Assembly: GCF_002157585.1 (NCBI RefSeq)
Contig: NZ_BDGB01000029.1
Span: forward strand, 26,377 to 90,376
Reading direction: 5' to 3'
Origin: Lentilactobacillus parakefiri
GTDB taxonomy: Bacteria > Bacillota > Bacilli > Lactobacillales > Lactobacillaceae
Length of the DNA stretch: 64,000 bases
Each line of letters opens with the position of its first letter. Positions within the stretch are counted from its first letter, which is position 1. The translations under genes were made by a program, and so were the position numbers. Positions 30,501 through 38,532 of this stretch are shown piece by piece. Below the pieces are notes generated by a model. The model was not told where the DNA came from and ran no database searches. It saw nothing but the letters and a program-made list of their open reading frames with translations.

Positions 30501-33500
30501 CATGGTGTAAATCATGATGATGAAGCCAACGAAGTCAGTCATTGGATCAACAGCAAGGTTCAAAAGAATCGGTGCTAAGAACCAAATCCAAACAATATTG
30601 GCTGTCAAACCAATCAAAAGTGTTGGCAGCATAATGGCCAATAAACCACCTAAGATTGGTGCAAGTGCTTTGATAATTCCACCGATGAAGTTGAGAATTC
30701 CCTTAACTACTTGACCGGCCAACAAACCGAGTAGCACGGAGTTGACATTGTTAATGAGACCTTCAACTAACGTAAGTGGTAATTCAACAAAAGCAGCAAG
30801 TAACGCCAGCGGTACGGTAATTCCGTTAATAACTGGAATTAACGCAGTCAACAACCCAATCAAGATTGCTGGAATAATTCCCAACAACTTGAGGGCGCCA
30901 AACAAACCGCCATTGGTTAATAATCTAATCAATCCAGTAATTGCACCGCCAATAAGGGCTGGAATTAAGTTAAGGGCAATGCCGTTAAAGATCTTCAAAG
31001 GTAATTTAGCTAAGTCCAATAACCCTTTAATAGCTAGGTTAATAAGACCAAGCAATGGAAGACCAACTAGCAGACTGATGCCGCCGCCGATCAAAGCTAA
31101 AGCACCAAATGCCAATAAGGTGATAATTCCGTTCTTAAGGAAGTTCAAAACTGCAGTGATTGGAGAAAGTAGTAATTTAAGAACATTGTTAGCTAATCCA
31201 AAGACTGAAAGGATTCCAGCAATGCCAAGAATCAGATTCAATCCTGGGATAAGCCCGGGTAATGCCAATAAGATCAATCCAAGAAGTGGGTTGTTCTTCA
31301 ACAAGTCACCCAACACACGAATTCCTAGCAAAATATTCGGAATCGCAATTGAAAGAATCAAGCCAATCGCACCGAAGATAAGTGGCAAAGCCAGGTTGTT
31401 CAAAGCTTTGAGACCCAGTCCAAGAATTCCTGTAATCATTTGTTGCAACAATACAAGCGGAAGTAATAATAATTGGGCTAATCCACCTGCAAGTAAGCTA
31501 ATAATGACCGCCCCAATGAACTTAGCAATGATTGTTGGAATTGTTAATAACAATTGAGCAATCTTCACAATGTTCAAAACGTTAGTCAAAAGATCCAGTG
31601 GCAGTGCAATTAACTTAGCAAGCAATGAGCCCACAGTTAATGCAAGCAGAAGACCAGCAAGCAACAAGTGGCCGGGGACAGGCAGAATTGCGGTGACAAT
31701 GGTTGCCAACGCATTCAGCAATGTCGGCAGTGCTGCGATAGCTTTAACCGCAAAATTCAAGATATTCAAGAATCCGAGGATAAAGTCCATCACTAAGCGG
31801 TTACCAATCTTAAGTAACCCAACAAAGAAGTTTAAGGTTAAGACGGCAGCCAATGAGAATGCTTGAACGCCAAGGGTAACAAATTGTGATACCACGGCGG
31901 GCAAAGCAATCAAAGCAATCGTAATAATTGATACCAAACCGTTTAACAAAATGCTGGAAATAAGTGTCAGACCCAGTCCCAACAAACCGTTAATAACCAA
32001 CAGACCGATGATTGATAAAATCAAACCACCGATTGTCAGCGGTAAGGTTACCAAGAAGAACTTCGCTAATTGAAGAAGTGTCTTGATGACGCTACCGGCA
32101 AGGTTGAATCCACCAAGAACCAGTAAGCCAAGAAGACCAGTCCCAAGGGCAAACAGTGTATCTTTGATGAACGTTGAGATGGCGTTTGCACCAAATGACA
32201 GTAATGCCTTCAGTAAGGTTGACGGTAAGGAAGTCAAAGCATTCCAGATCGTCTTGATGAGTCCTGAACCAAGTTTACCAAGTAAGCCAAAGATCGCTTG
32301 TGGCAATGCTAATAAAATAGTTGAGAAGAGTGCCAGCTTGCGAACGATGTTAAGAGCAGGGATTCCAAGCCAAAGTGGTAAGGTTAATCCACTCAATATC
32401 AATTGGCCGACGATGGCAATTGTGTTCAAGATGGTGGTGATAAATGACGTCAATCTAAGTCCGGCACCTAACAATAATGCAGCAATCAATGGGAAGATTA
32501 ATGACATTAAGTTGGTAAGACCGAACAAGTTACCGGCTAAATTAATCAGGAATGCTGGAATTGCCAGCAAATTGGCAAGCAACAATCCGGCGTTCAACAA
32601 CAGTGGAACACCAAACAAGAATAAGCCAATTGGGCCCTGAGTAATCACGCCGTTAAGTAAACTGACGATGTTCATTAATGTTCCAATAGCAAGTGCTGGC
32701 AACCAGCTGATCAAATCATTTGCAATCTGAACGATTGGGTTCAAGAAGAACAGCAAAATCAACCGGCCAATCGACCCAGTGAGCCCGCCCAAGAAGATTA
32801 ATGGTGTTGCAATCAGCAGATTGAATGCCAAGACTGCAAGTCCGGCCAAAGTGCCGATGATATCAGGAACGATATTGTTAAGGATTCCACTAAAGATCAT
32901 AGCCGGAATATCCAGTAACAAACCAAGTAAGCCGGTAATTCCCTTGAAGTGGAACAACCCTTTCAACAAGTTCGAGATAGTATTAAAGAGACCATTATTA
33001 ATTAATTTAATAAGGTTGTTGAATCCTTTTGCAATTAGTTTAACCACGAACGCAACAAATTGTGGCAGCATAAAGTTGTTCACAAACATCTTGTTGACGG
33101 TCTTGATCAAATCACCAATGACACTCAGTGGACCAAACCCAAATAAGGTGTTGAAGATCGAACTAAGCAAAGTTGGGATAATGGTCAAGGCAACTAATAA
33201 CAAATGAGTGTTAATAACTGATTTAACAGCTGAAACAATTGTTCCAAGGACATTTTTAATCGCATCAAATACCCATTTGAGTTGTGAGCCCAGTGCAATA
33301 ATGACTGGGAGAACAACTGGTGTGAGTGCCAGCCACTTCAAACCAAATGGCAAGATCAGTCCTAAGATAGCAGAACCAATCAATTCAAGTGGCAAAAGCA
33401 ACAGTGGCAATCCGAATGAGATCAAGCCATTAAAGAGCGTTGACAAAGCATTCTTCAAAAGTGAACCGATAACTGCAACTGAACCAGCCAATAATGCCGG

Positions 33501-36500
33501 AACCCAGCTGAGTAAACTGTTCCCCAAAAGAAGCAGTGGCAAGTTAATAATCGATGAAACGATGTTATTCAATCCTGTTCCTAACAACATCGCAATTGGC
33601 AGGCCAAGCAATCCAGTTATGACAGGTAATGCCAGACCGGTACCAATTACGGCAATTGCAGGTAACAGTAAATTTGCGATACTTGGTACTAAGATGTTCG
33701 TCAAAATAGTGAGCGGTAAACTCAATATTGCCAATATTGGTGACGTCAAAATCTTAATACCAGTAATCGCTGGTATTATAAACAACAATCCGTTAAGGAG
33801 TGCCGCACCGTTAACAACGGGGCTGACAACGGTCTTAATGACCTGTTGAATTTGACTTTCAATATTAGTAACAACATTAGCGGCTAAAGAACTAACTTTA
33901 GCGACGAGTTCAGCCGTTCCCGTAACCAAGTCGCGGAACAAACGGTTAGCAATGTTGATAACAACGAATGGGAGGCCACCTAAAGCGATCGTCACTGGTA
34001 ACGTAACCAGTGTCAAAGCACCAACTACCAGACGAACGAACAGTGGTCCAAGAGTTGTCGAAACCAGGCTACCTGTTTTATTAATAGCCTTTGTAACTGT
34101 TGTAGCTACTGTAGTAGCAATTGCTGTTAATGGAGCAGCAATGAAGATCACATTAATAAATTGTTTCAAGGTATTCAGGCCTGCTTTAATATTGTCAAAG
34201 AATTTCTTCAAGGCCCAACCAGCAAGTGGAATGAGTGCTAAGAAAGCCATGGCAATCTTAATCAGGGTTGGTGCAATAATGAACGCTGGGATGATTGCTC
34301 CCAAAGCAAGTGCTTGAATGACGTTTTTTGCACCCTGAATAAATTTGTTAATCGCTGATGTGGCGGAACTAAACAACTGACGACCAAGGATTGTCAAAAT
34401 CAAAGTGACAAGCGAAGCGCCAATCGCAAATCCGGCCAAAAACGGCACGTTTGCTAAACCAGTGCCAAGGTTCAAAAGATTTCCTGTGAGAACTGAGACA
34501 GCCAGTGCTGATACAGCCGAGAAAATGGTATTCAACAGGTTAGCAACAGGGCTAACGACTGCTGAAACGATTCCCAGTAATGGCGCAGCAAAGGCTAGAT
34601 GACCAAGAACAGACATTGTTACAGCGGTTGCCGTAATTGAGCCGATGATGAAGCCAGTAATCAAGGTTCCAAGATTTGCAATGGCAGAAACGGCATTCGC
34701 AATGTTACTAATCGTCTTGAGAATTGTTGGAAGAACTGCAGCGGCGATAACACCGGCAGCAACTGCGGTACCAAACATCGTGGTTCCAAGGGCGATTGCA
34801 CCGCCAATGGTTCCAAGGGTTCCTAAAGTACCGATTGTTCCAATAATGTTTCCAATAGTGACAACAGTTCCGATGGTTGCGACAGCATCAATGACTGGCT
34901 TGGCAATCAGTAAACCACCAATAATCAGTGGTGCGTTAATGATCATTCCAGTAACAGTTAGCATGGCTGGGATAACGATTAATGGCACGATAAACGGAAC
35001 TGCTTTCAAGGCAACGTTAACAATTGACTTAGTAACTTTAACAATGTTTGAAACTGTTGAAACAGTTGAAGCGACGATCGAACCAACAACCGGAATGGCA
35101 GCTAGAGCACCAATCGTTGAAATAGCAATAAAAGTACCAATTAATCCAGGGAGAACTGACAATGGATTAAAGACATTCACAACGTTCGTAATCGGATTTC
35201 CGCCAATGTTGAAGATATTGGCAAGACTGAACATTGATGAACTGCCGGTATTTGAAGCGGTACTTTGACTTTGTTGTTCCTTGCTGGATTCTTGAAGATT
35301 CTTATAGTAATCAGAATTTTGAAGAATATCTGAATCAACAGCATCATCGAACATTCCTGGTGTTGCTGATGATCCAAGTGACTTAAGTAATTGTGGCATT
35401 GTCGCGGTCAACGATGCTGGATTAGTTGCATCCGCTTGACCATTGATTGTTACCAACGCTGTGTTACCTGTAGTCAAAGGAATCTTGTAGTTCCATACCT
35501 GATTGTCGTTTGCTCCGGCAACTGCCATCTTCTTGGCGATGTCATTCAAAATCCAAGGATAATCCTTGACGATTTCGCCTTGTTCAGTGGTGTTGGCCCA
35601 TGAGCCAGTCTGGTCTGCAACTTGAGATTTGATATTATCAAAAATCTGAGTTCCTTGTGAATCTTCAGAAGTTGTCGAAGATGTTTGATCACTGCCGTTT
35701 GACTGGTCAGCTGCAAGCTTTGCATAAGTTGCTTCTGGATCGCTTGCGGTTGGAGTCGGTGCGGTTGTGTATGATGAAGTATCCACAGAACCATTATCTT
35801 TACTGAAAATGGTTGAGTCTACAACGGTCTTATAAGCATCACTGGTAGAAGCATTTTTTAAATTGTTCTGCTCAGTTTGAAGATCCTTGTAGTATTGTGA
35901 CTGCTTCAAAATATCAACATCAACTGCTTCATCAAACATCCCGGTCTTCGATGAACTCCCCAAGGATTTCAACAATGCTGGCATGGATGCAAGTAATGTT
36001 CCCTCATCAGCCTTCGCAGTGCTCGAGCGGCCGTCAATTGTGACGAGTGCCGTCTTGCCGGAAGTCAAAGGAACCGCATACTTCCAAACTTGACCTTTAG
36101 TATCTTGGTTAGCTGCCATCTTTGAGGCGATATCTTTAAGAATCCAAGGATAGGATTTGATGATTTCGCCCTGTTCGTTGGTCGTAGCCCAAGCGGATGT
36201 TTGATCTGAAACATTATTCTTGACTGCGTTGTAAATGGCCTCACCTTGAGAGTTTTGATCTGAGGTATTGGCTGCAGTCGAAGTAGTTTGATCATCAGCA
36301 GCTGCATTCACCGTTCCAGTGGAATTGGCTTGGGCAGTTGTTGGTGTCGTACTCGATTGACTACTTTGGTTAGAAGTAGTTGTATTCGAATCTGTGGTAG
36401 TCGAAGTCGTCTGATCATCAGCAGCTGCGTTCACCGTTCCAGTGGAATTAGCTTGAGCAGTTGTTGGTGTTGTGCTCGATTGACTACTTTGGTTATTTGA

Positions 36501-37910
36501 AGAAGTTGTAGTGGTCGTTTGAACCCCACTATTTGTTGCGGTTTCAGATGCCTGCCCATTGGTTGAAGTTGTCGTGGTCTGTTGACTAGCGTACTTGTTA
36601 TATGTCGTCTGTGGATCACTGGCAGCTGGAACTGGGGTTGAAACATAACCTTTTGTCGTTGAACCCTGCTTGATTTGGGTCCGTGATAAAACGGCGTTGT
36701 ATGCATCTGAAGCATTGACATTTTGCTGCTGAGATTGAGAAATTGAACCATCACTATTCGTGGTGACGTTCGATTGATCATTGGCAGCAGCTTGCGTATC
36801 TGCAGAAGAAGTCGTTGTTGCATCTGATGCCTGAGTCGTCGTCTGATTGGAATTCGTAGAAGTTGATTGAGCAGTTTGTGCTTGATCAGACGAAGAATTG
36901 GTATCAGTTGTGGTCGTCTGTGCAGGAGTGGTCGTCTGAGTCGTTGATGACTCAGAAGCTTTACTTGCTTGCGGCTGATTTGCTTCAGTCGAAGTAGTTG
37001 AAACCGTGCCCGCAGTGGACGATTTTGCAACAGCTTTGCCTTGTGTACTTACGTAACTCTGGTGACCAGAGTTGTTTGCTGAAGAGCTGGTATAACTTTG
37101 TCGACTTGCAGTTGTCGCGGTACTGTCACCTCTTTGAGCTTCTTGGCTCTTAGTACTGCTTTGCTGACTTGTAGCCGCATAGTTGTTAGATGCTGTTTGA
37201 CTCGTTGCAGCCTGCTGCGTGTTAGCTGTGGTACCTTGCGTACTTTGACTGGTTGTTGCTTGTTGCTGAGTCGAAGTATTATTGGTACTTTGCTGGTTGG
37301 TAGCATTCTGTTGAGTGCCAGTATTTGAAGAACCAGTCTTGTGAGCTCGAGCGGCTAATTTAAATGAATGAATCTGATCATTGCTAATAGCCACTTTATG
37401 GTTATCGAAGAATCCTTTGACTTTGGTCGTCATTTTCTTATTCTTGGTTGGGATCGCATATGCTTGTCCGTACAACCCGGAATTTAATGACTTCTTGAAA
37501 GTCAGAATCAATTCGTGATCACTCACCCGTTTATAAGAGAATGGTAACGACTTTTGATAACTTGCTCTCAAATTCTTCAAGTTAACATTCTTACTACTAA
37601 ATTTGAAGTGAATCTGATCACCCTTCTTGAAGTAGTTGGCGCTGGTAGGCTTTAAGGAAACTTTCAACACTGGTACTTTGTGCGAATACTTGACGGAAGC
37701 ATCAATTGCACGTTGGCTCTTACGTTTTGGCGTAAATGCCTGATGAACTGACTTGTCTCCCTCGGGTTTCTTCGCGTTAGTAGCAGCGTGAGCATTTAAC
37801 TCATTGCCTAACATCACCTGAACAGAAGAATTAGCAAACAGCGGTGACATCAAGATGACTGTCGAAATGCCAGCCACCAAACGTAAGCCACGCTTGCTGT
37901 TCTTTTTCAT
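24555..37910 (-). CDS. Giant hydrophobic surface protein (4451 aa up to in-frame stop)
   Basis: Signal peptide ~1-43 (MKKNSKRGLRLVAG..., ending LNAHAATNA). Residues ~45-190: lysine-rich Ig-like region. ~195-545: Thr/Ser/Gln/Asn stalk. ~550-675 and ~750-870: two copies of a domain with EQGEIxKxYPWILxDIAxKM and GMFDxAVDxDIL. From ~893 to the end: almost unbroken hydrophobic segments, probably well over one hundred TM-length stretches, including five ~388-residue repeats (~2414-4350). No enzymatic motif recognised. With the downstream part the intact gene would encode 5917 residues ending in an LPQTN sorting signal. Start: ATG 37910, with GAGGAAAGG separated from it by a small hairpin; an in-frame TGA just upstream excludes an earlier start. 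Without the 3' part the product has no wall anchor. Function unknown; surface hydrophobicity, aggregation or membrane-spanning scaffold are guesses. Confidence 0.85.
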   Translation of the reverse strand: MKKNSKRGLRLVAGISTVILMSPLFANSSVQVMLGNELNAHAATNAKKPEGDKSVHQAFTPKRKSQRAIDASVKYSHKVPVLKVSLKPTSANYFKKGDQIHFKFSSKNVNLKNLRASYQKSLPFSYKRVSDHELILTFKKSLNSGLYGQAYAIPTKNKKMTTKVKGFFDNHKVAISNDQIHSFKLAARAHKTGSSNTGTQQNATNQQSTNNTSTQQQATTSQSTQGTTANTQQAATSQTASNNYAATSQQSSTKSQEAQRGDSTATTASRQSYTSSSANNSGHQSYVSTQGKAVAKSSTAGTVSTTSTEANQPQASKASESSTTQTTTPAQTTTTDTNSSSDQAQTAQSTSTNSNQTTTQASDATTTSSADTQAAANDQSNVTTNSDGSISQSQQQNVNASDAYNAVLSRTQIKQGSTTKGYVSTPVPAASDPQTTYNKYASQQTTTTSTNGQASETATNSGVQTTTTTSSNNQSSQSSTTPTTAQANSTGTVNAAADDQTTSTTTDSNTTTSNQSSQSSTTPTTAQANSTGTVNAAADDQTTSTAANTSDQNSQGEAIYNAVKNNVSDQTSAWATTNEQGEIIKSYPWILKDIASKMAANQDTKGQVWKYAVPLTSGKTALVTIDGRSSTAKADEGTLLASMPALLKSLGSSSKTGMFDEAVDVDILKQSQYYKDLQTEQNNLKNASTSDAYKTVVDSTIFSKDNGSVDTSSYTTAPTPTASDPEATYAKLAADQSNGSDQTSSTTSEDSQGTQIFDNIKSQVADQTGSWANTTEQGEIVKDYPWILNDIAKKMAVAGANDNQVWNYKIPLTTGNTALVTINGQADATNPASLTATMPQLLKSLGSSATPGMFDDAVDSDILQNSDYYKNLQESSKEQQSQSTASNTGSSSMFSLANIFNIGGNPITNVVNVFNPLSVLPGLIGTFIAISTIGALAAIPVVGSIVASTVSTVSNIVKVTKSIVNVALKAVPFIVPLIVIPAMLTVTGMIINAPLIIGGLLIAKPVIDAVATIGTVVTIGNIIGTIGTLGTLGTIGGAIALGTTMFGTAVAAGVIAAAVLPTILKTISNIANAVSAIANLGTLITGFIIGSITATAVTMSVLGHLAFAAPLLGIVSAVVSPVANLLNTIFSAVSALAVSVLTGNLLNLGTGLANVPFLAGFAIGASLVTLILTILGRQLFSSATSAINKFIQGAKNVIQALALGAIIPAFIIAPTLIKIAMAFLALIPLAGWALKKFFDNIKAGLNTLKQFINVIFIAAPLTAIATTVATTVTKAINKTGSLVSTTLGPLFVRLVVGALTLVTLPVTIALGGLPFVVINIANRLFRDLVTGTAELVAKVSSLAANVVTNIESQIQQVIKTVVSPVVNGAALLNGLLFIIPAITGIKILTSPILAILSLPLTILTNILVPSIANLLLPAIAVIGTGLALPVITGLLGLPIAMLLGTGLNNIVSSIINLPLLLLGNSLLSWVPALLAGSVAVIGSLLKNALSTLFNGLISFGLPLLLLPLELIGSAILGLILPFGLKWLALTPVVLPVIIALGSQLKWVFDAIKNVLGTIVSAVKSVINTHLLLVALTIIPTLLSSIFNTLFGFGPLSVIGDLIKTVNKMFVNNFMLPQFVAFVVKLIAKGFNNLIKLINNGLFNTISNLLKGLFHFKGITGLLGLLLDIPAMIFSGILNNIVPDIIGTLAGLAVLAFNLLIATPLIFLGGLTGSIGRLILLFFLNPIVQIANDLISWLPALAIGTLMNIVSLLNGVITQGPIGLFLFGVPLLLNAGLLLANLLAIPAFLINLAGNLFGLTNLMSLIFPLIAALLLGAGLRLTSFITTILNTIAIVGQLILSGLTLPLWLGIPALNIVRKLALFSTILLALPQAIFGLLGKLGSGLIKTIWNALTSLPSTLLKALLSFGANAISTFIKDTLFALGTGLLGLLVLGGFNLAGSVIKTLLQLAKFFLVTLPLTIGGLILSIIGLLVINGLLGLGLTLISSILLNGLVSIITIALIALPAVVSQFVTLGVQAFSLAAVLTLNFFVGLLKIGNRLVMDFILGFLNILNFAVKAIAALPTLLNALATIVTAILPVPGHLLLAGLLLALTVGSLLAKLIALPLDLLTNVLNIVKIAQLLLTIPTIIAKFIGAVIISLLAGGLAQLLLLPLVLLQQMITGILGLGLKALNNLALPLIFGAIGLILSIAIPNILLGIRVLGDLLKNNPLLGLILLALPGLIPGLNLILGIAGILSVFGLANNVLKLLLSPITAVLNFLKNGIITLLAFGALALIGGGISLLVGLPLLGLINLAIKGLLDLAKLPLKIFNGIALNLIPALIGGAITGLIRLLTNGGLFGALKLLGIIPAILIGLLTALIPVINGITVPLALLAAFVELPLTLVEGLINNVNSVLLGLLAGQVVKGILNFIGGIIKALAPILGGLLAIMLPTLLIGLTANIVWIWFLAPILLNLAVDPMTDFVGFIIMIYTMFVQPALYIVFGVITVPLTLFFFVGMFANWLNPLRFIFQTISDFGIWSLIGLGLGSFIAIELLKLSVVVSLIPGSGLIAWLALTAAEIGLVALVAQFVLNTVPSIIYGWLIVVGLVAVGAVVIFLQEFLNLGIGVPSYLSYWILLPLAAILGVAGILMFLTLMLAFDAIAVLTQLPLIVGNLSVGLLAAFVANPIAGLLGNIVFGVIGAASIVAFIAGAFMVGQTWLADIFPFSLFLYYLIMENPIWELGQWAGLFPIIGWLAALVDDILWMAVGTWIPGIFAILNYTLFILTAVPLDFSAIIGVSLLLATGINGLLLLPILLIGAAVVLGLIALPIVIRYGLQMLPDLLYGVGVNIVFNWFLGPLALKLAVDSLADFVGFIIMLYTMFTQPVLYYAFGIFLIPATILLFNGMFINWLNPLKDIFSGISAFAKLALPVLAVLGILAIDGLQLSAGLISIIPGVGLISVLTLGLAKLALIGLVVAYVINTIPSMLAGAAIVFIVVGIGAIVIVLQEVLNIGINVPSYLSYWVLLPMAVILAVTAILVTLSLMLRDDFNITWLALPFIVNNLGLGLLTAFVANPLAAAIAAFNFGILGAASIPAFLAGSFMIAQTWLSSVFPAELFIYYLIMQNPIWEMANWIGLFPIIGWIVALIVDVIWMIVGTWVPGMFALLNYAIFIATAVPTTFSAIVGVSLMLSLGLTGLLFLPINLIGGAILLGVLAIPSIIKTVAGLIGSLIYGIAVNIIFVWFLGPIALDLAVNPIADFMGYVIQVYTMFEQPLLYWVFGAISIPVTGLLFAGMFLNWLNPLRILFQGLTAFAKFALPAILLLSFGAVIGLQISDLLVSVIPGMGLLAGLGLFNGIVGLIALIAIYVINVIPSILALGAIVFLLVGIGAIVIVLQEVLNIGINVPSFLSYWVLLPMAAVLGVVITLITLPSMLVGDLLATLIGLPFIVGNLGLGLLESFLANPLAAVLAALTFGILGVAAIPAFFIGTFMIAQSWLSSVFPMAEFLYYLVMNNPIWAMANWIGLIPIIGWIVALIVDILWMIVGVWVPGMMSFLNYSIWALTTIPMVFSMITGVSLLLSLGLLGILAAPILLIGGAILLGLLAIPSIIQSVGKAIFGLVHGIAALIIFTWFLGPIALDLMVNPTADAIGFIIMLYTMFTQPAFYIAFAGLTVPVTFLFFAGAFMNWLNPLRYLYQGITFFAKFALPILALLGLAAIDGLRLSMLSLNLFPGLGLIGFIALTLAKLGLIGLIALFVINAIPSVLAGAFIVFIVVGIGAIVIVLQEVLNLGINVPSFLSYWVLLPMAAMLAVGIILITLPSMLVADFLAVLIGLPFIVNNLGLGLISGLLVNPLAAILAAFNFGVIGLASLPAFLAGTFMIAQSWLKSVFPIELAIYYVIMENPIWGLANWIGLFPIIGWIVALIVDVIWMIVGTWVPGMFALLNYAIFIMTQVPLTFSTVIGAAEFLSLGLIGLLGLPILLIGGAVLLGILALPAIALGIARLVLGTIYGIGVNIVWTWFLGPIGLSLAVNPIADFEGFIIMVYTMFVQPILYWELSGIFIPATLFFFQGSFTNWLNPLNSLFQNITNYAYLALPLLALLSFGVMDLFRLNVNVISLIPGVGLLAGLALFNAKWLLIGLIGLYVLNAIPSILALAFVVFIVVGIGAIVIFLQEVLNIGINVPSFLSYWVLLPMAAFLGVGITLITLPLMLSGDLIATLLALPGIVGSLRFALIAGFIANPLAAILAAISFDVLGVAYIPAFLAGIFMIAQSWLGSVFPIELFIYYLIMENPIWAMANWIGLIPIIGWIVALIVDIIWMIVGTWVPGMFALLNYAIFIMTAVPLTFSAVIGLSMLLSLGLPGLILIPLGILINLLPIGLVALPLVLPALLIAGIINPLLSLFNRAASFLAGLGVTLFEKFLGNNLLNSLFRLVVNIIVGLPKGLIGGLVTLPVWILQQVLKLNDFLNKVLAGVWSLV
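24850..30660 (-). repeat. Five tandem ~1.16-kb modules in giant gene
   Basis: The segment NWLNPL recurs at about 30406, 29245, 28082, 26917 and 25752, spacing 1161-1165 nt (~388 codons). Each module also contains LQEVLNIGINVPSYLSYW-like, MENPIWxMANWIG, PIIGWIVALIVDxIWMIVGT and LYTMFxQP blocks in the same order. Partial module pieces lie at both ends. Confidence 0.9.
35290..36260 (-). repeat. Duplicated ~125-residue domain near N terminus of giant protein
   Basis: Two copies share VxDQTxxWAxTxEQGEIxK, YPWILxDIAxKMA, PLTxGxTALVTIxG, LLKSLGSSxxxGMFDxAVDxDIL and YYKxLQ. They are separated by a ~70-residue Ser/Thr linker. No known family recognised. Confidence 0.8.
36289..36495 (-). repeat. 84-nt direct repeat in stalk region
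   Basis: 36289-36372 and 36412-36495 are nearly identical (about half a dozen mismatches), period 123 nt, encoding SSQSSTTPTTAQANSTGTV followed by NAAADDQTTST twice. Recent internal duplication of the Ser/Thr stalk. Confidence 0.88.
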
Positions 37911-38532
37911 GGCGGATATGTTTCACATCCTTTCCTCTAAATCAGAACCTGTAACTTGAAAATTCATGTGACAATTTTGTATCGAATCATCAATACTTAA
38001 TTATCATGCCCCCTTTATGTAACTCTGCCTGTTGCATGATTGAAATCTGCAAATTGATTCACCTTGACGATCTATTGTGGCTGCCGGCCACTGTAGATCA
38101 AACGGTGCTTATCCACTGTGGTGCCGCCCACAACAGATCCCCTTTGGTGCTGTCTATGTGGTGCCGCCCACATAGACGCAACGTGCATTGGCTGAAACGG
38201 TGCCGCCCGCTCCAAGTAACTTCAATCATTCAGCGATTACGATCAATCCCTCGCCGTCATTAGATCAGGCTGCCAAGCCATTCATTACTGAACTGCCACG
38301 TCCGGTAATGTCTAATTAGGTGAGCGTCGAACAGCTATTAAGCGTCGAAGATTTATAATCCACGATGCTTTACTAGCTATAATTAGCGTAACACCTGGGT
38401 TTTAGCTTTGTAATACACACATTTGATTAAAGTGTGCAAAGTTAAAATACTTATCTCCGACCCGTGTTCGCAAATGACAAAGTAGTTTACACTATAATAG
38501 GAAGTTAACTTATTACACGAAAGGAACTCATT
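37911..38532. other. 622-nt divergent intergenic region
   Basis: Separates the giant gene (minus) from a small secreted-protein gene (plus). It holds the 40-nt-period hairpin array (38066-38215), a direct repeat AGCGTCGAA spaced 18 nt (38323 and 38341), a dyad CACACnTTT...AAAnTGTG near 38415-38435, and a plus-strand -10 TATAAT at 38493-38498. No ORF with ribosome site was seen. The giant gene promoter could not be assigned. Confidence 0.6.
38066..38215. repeat. Array of four TGCCG-loop hairpins, 40-nt period
   Basis: TGCCG occurs at 38082, 38122, 38162 and 38201. Each is embedded in GG-TGCCG-CC with outward pairing: GTCTATGTGG/CCACATAGAC is a perfect 10-bp stem in copy 3; copy 1 has GATCTA..GTGGC/GCCAC..TAGATC; copies 2 and 4 are weaker. 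The stem sequences differ while pairing is kept in copies 1 and 3. Confidence 0.75.

Noticed and set aside
20638-35268. Many plus-strand ORFs of 60-270 codons opposite the giant gene
   Set aside because: Low-complexity Asn/Pro/Ile/Lys translations without ribosome sites; they are antisense shadows of the hydrophobic repeats.
38066-38215. CRISPR array
   Set aside because: Only a 5-10-nt core is repeated, the rest of each unit differs and forms hairpins; no cas genes in the window.
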